Assembly: GCA_945952425.1 (NCBI GenBank)
Contig: CAMFIX010000255.1
Coordinates: 1-5,079 of the forward strand
Length of the DNA: 5,079 nt
Reading direction: 5' to 3'
Source of the DNA: an uncultured Pseudorhodobacter sp.
Lineage (GTDB): Bacteria > Pseudomonadota > Alphaproteobacteria > Rhodobacterales > Rhodobacteraceae
Position numbers and translations under genes: made by a program. The notes beneath the pieces were generated by a model, which had not been told where the DNA came from, made no database searches, and saw only the letters and a list, made by a program, of their open reading frames with translations. Below are positions 3,364 through 5,079 of the stretch, one piece after another (within the stretch, counting starts at the first letter, position 1; every line of letters starts with the position of its first letter).

Positions 3364-5004
3364 ATGACCCATATCCTGTCCCGCCCGCCCTATAACCTGT
3401 CGCCCGAGGCCATCGCCTGGGTCGAGGCGACCAAATCCGCCCTGACGCCCGCGGAAAAGATCGGCCAGCTCTTCGTCTTTCACTCCATGGGCCGCGATCC
3501 GGACGAGCTGGATCGGCTGGCGCGGTTGAAGCCCGCGGGAATCACCCGGAATTTCTCGGGCGACCTGGCGTTCGAGGCGGGGTTCATGGAGGCGCTGCAG
3601 GGGCAGGCCAAGGTGCCGCTGCTGGTTTCGGCCGACCTGGAGGGCTCGCGGATGAGCCTGGGCGTCGGCACCGAGGTGCCGAACCCGATTGCCCTGGCGG
3701 CGGTGGGCGACCTTCAGGCCTCGCGGCAGGTGGCGGCGATCATGGCGGAGGAGGCGCGGGCCATCGGGATCACCTGGTCGTTCACGCCGGTCGTGGACCT
3801 GAACCAGGCCTGGCGCAGCGCCATCGTGGCGACGCGGGGCTTCGGGTCGGAAATTGCGACGGTGCAGGCGCAGGCCCTGGCGCAGATCGCGGAGTTCCAG
3901 GCGCGAGGGGTGGCTGCGACGGTCAAGCACTGGCCCGGAGAGGGCTTTGACGACCGCGACCAGCATTTGGTGACGACGATCAACCCTTTGTCGATGGATC
4001 AGTGGCGGGCGACTTTCGGGCGGCTTTACGCGGCGGCCATCGAGGCGGGGGTCATGTCGGTCATGTCGGCCCATATCGCCTTGCCCGCCTATGGCGGCGA
4101 AGGGGTGGAGGCTTACCGCCCGGCCTCGGTCAACCGGGCGCTGAACCTGGACCTGTTGCGCGGGGAGTTGGGGTTCAACGGCATCATCGTCTCGGATGCG
4201 ACGCCGATGGGGGGCTTTGGCGCCTGGGGGCCGCGGGAGGAGATGCTGCCCGAGGTGATCGAGAACGGCTGCGACATCATCCTGTTTTCGACCGATGCCG
4301 AGGCGGATGTGGCGATCATCACCAAGGCGGTGGCGGAGGGGCGGATCAGCGCGGCGCGGCTGGATGAGGCGCTGACGCGCAGCCTGGGGCTGAAGGCCTG
4401 GGTGGGGCTGCACCGCGCCCCCTTCAAGGTCGACCGGGCGGCGTTGCGGCGGCCCGAGGCGGCGGAGGTGGCGCAAGCGGTGACCCAGCGGGCGCCGGTG
4501 CTGGTGAAGGATGTGAAGGCGACGCTGCCCCTGAGCCCGGCGAAGCACCGCCGGGTTCTGGTGATCTCGGGCGGGGTGGTGGTGCCTTTCGTGCCGCAGC
4601 CCCTGCCCTTCGATCTGCCGGAGATGCTGGCGGCGGAGGGGTTTGCGGTGACGCTTTACACCGCGGGGATGAAGCTGGAGCCCTCCGATTGGGATCTGGT
4701 GCTGTATCTCTTCGGCGAGGAGACGCTGTTGACCCGCGGCCGCATCCACCTGGACTGGCTGCGCCTGACCGGCCATTTCGGCGCGGCGATGGCGCGGCGC
4801 TGGCACGAGGTGCCGACGGTGATGATCTCTTTCGGCTGGCCCTATTACCTTTACGACGCGCCCCGGGTGCCCTGTTACATCAACGCCTGGGCCACGATGC
4901 CCTCGATGCAGAAGGCGGTGGTGGAGTGCCTGATGGGGCGGGCGGGCTGGAACCGCAACTCGCCGGTGGATGCGACTTGCGGGTTGGGGGATGCCTTGTT
5001 CTGA
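3364..5004 (+). CDS. Glycoside hydrolase family 3 protein, NagZ-like (probable beta-N-acetylhexosaminidase)
   Basis: Family 3 glycoside hydrolase of 546 residues with no signal peptide, so probably cytoplasmic; a role in trimming amino-sugar or cell-wall fragments is inferred. The TIM-barrel domain spans about 28-350: EKIGQLFVF (31-39), VSADLEGSRMSLG (88-100), a stretch ending in TPVVDLN (141-147), KHWPGEG (188-194), and SDATPMGG (277-284) with Asp278 as the expected nucleophile. NagZ enzymes use an Asp-His pair in KHFPGHG...DSH; aligned here, Asp199-Gln200-His201 keeps the Asp-X-His at the same distance, while the loop reads KHWPGEG (His to Glu). An alpha/beta domain (about 375-546) contains VPCYINAWATMPSMQKAVV and a closing GR...SPV motif, as in two-domain NagZ/YbbD proteins. 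The start at 3364 follows AGGAGG. The gene stands alone here, divergent from the exporter; beta-glucosidase activity is the main alternative. Confidence 0.92.
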   Translation: MTHILSRPPYNLSPEAIAWVEATKSALTPAEKIGQLFVFHSMGRDPDELDRLARLKPAGITRNFSGDLAFEAGFMEALQGQAKVPLLVSADLEGSRMSLGVGTEVPNPIALAAVGDLQASRQVAAIMAEEARAIGITWSFTPVVDLNQAWRSAIVATRGFGSEIATVQAQALAQIAEFQARGVAATVKHWPGEGFDDRDQHLVTTINPLSMDQWRATFGRLYAAAIEAGVMSVMSAHIALPAYGGEGVEAYRPASVNRALNLDLLRGELGFNGIIVSDATPMGGFGAWGPREEMLPEVIENGCDIILFSTDAEADVAIITKAVAEGRISAARLDEALTRSLGLKAWVGLHRAPFKVDRAALRRPEAAEVAQAVTQRAPVLVKDVKATLPLSPAKHRRVLVISGGVVVPFVPQPLPFDLPEMLAAEGFAVTLYTAGMKLEPSDWDLVLYLFGEETLLTRGRIHLDWLRLTGHFGAAMARRWHEVPTVMISFGWPYYLYDAPRVPCYINAWATMPSMQKAVVECLMGRAGWNRNSPVDATCGLGDALF

Positions 5005-5026
5005 GGGGGCAGTCTTGCGGACAGCG

Positions 5027-5079
5027 CTGGAGGGGTTTCACACCCCTCCAGACCTCCCCGTGGGATATTTGAGCCAGTA
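5027..5079 (+). terminator. Terminator-like hairpin and gene-end repeat after the GH3 gene
   Basis: CTGGAGGGGT (5027-5036) and ACCCCTCCAG (5042-5051) form a perfect 10-bp stem with loop TTCAC, 22 bp after the GH3 stop codon. It continues as ACCTCCCCGTGGGATATTTGAGCCAG. From memory, elements ending GGGATATTTG-GCCAG recur after genes in Rhodobacterales; I cannot verify this here. There is no classic T-run, so the termination strength is uncertain. The segment 5043-5059 is shared with 3264-3280. Confidence 0.65.

Noticed and set aside
2081..3367. A 428-codon plus-strand open frame running through tRNA-Cys and antisense to the exporter
   Set aside because: It reads through a clear tRNA gene and over a well-recognised membrane protein; the composition is Asp/Arg/Gly/His-rich and not family-like.
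3166..4806. A 546-codon open frame antisense to the GH3 gene
   Set aside because: The translation is His/Arg/Pro/Gln-rich without domains. It mirrors the GC-rich codon pattern of the real gene on the other strand.

Overview
The window looks like a chromosomal segment of a high-GC alphaproteobacterium, most likely from the Rhodobacterales (Rhodobacter/Paracoccus-like). The grounds are the strong G+C bias at third codon positions, the alphaproteobacterial form of tRNA-Cys with an encoded CCA end, and a gene-end element ending in GGGATATTTGAGCCAG, a type I associate with that group from memory. No phage, IS element, CRISPR array or defence module was seen.

Left part (1-1619, minus strand): a molybdate uptake locus read right to left. 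It runs from modE (regulator, HTH domain only) through modA (periplasmic molybdate-binding protein) to modB (permease, cut by the left edge); a modC ATPase is expected just outside. The 77-bp modE-modA gap holds a perfect 9-6-9 inverted repeat of Mo-box type. It covers the predicted -10 and start point of a modA promoter, so the locus carries its own regulatory logic: a ModE-type protein would repress uptake when molybdenum is plentiful. A 10-bp hairpin with a GNRA-type loop separates modA from modB and may set their expression ratio.

Middle (1620-2277): about 660 bp with no convincing gene. It has a run of G-tracts just upstream of modE, four roughly evenly spaced decamers, and several strong palindromes or hairpins. 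A tRNA-Cys(GCA) gene follows on the plus strand (2278-2351).

Right part: a TauE/SafE-family membrane exporter on the minus strand (2411-3169) and, divergently, a cytoplasmic glycoside hydrolase family 3 enzyme with a NagZ-like catalytic signature (3364-5004). The 194-bp gap between them holds three consecutive strong hairpins. One shares a 17-nt motif with the terminator-like element after the hydrolase gene, which suggests a dispersed repeat.

Most of the window is ordinary housekeeping and transport content. The best leads are the short ModE paired with a clear Mo-box, the modA-modB hairpin, and the unexplained structured intergenic DNA. I see no firm evidence of a wholly new system.
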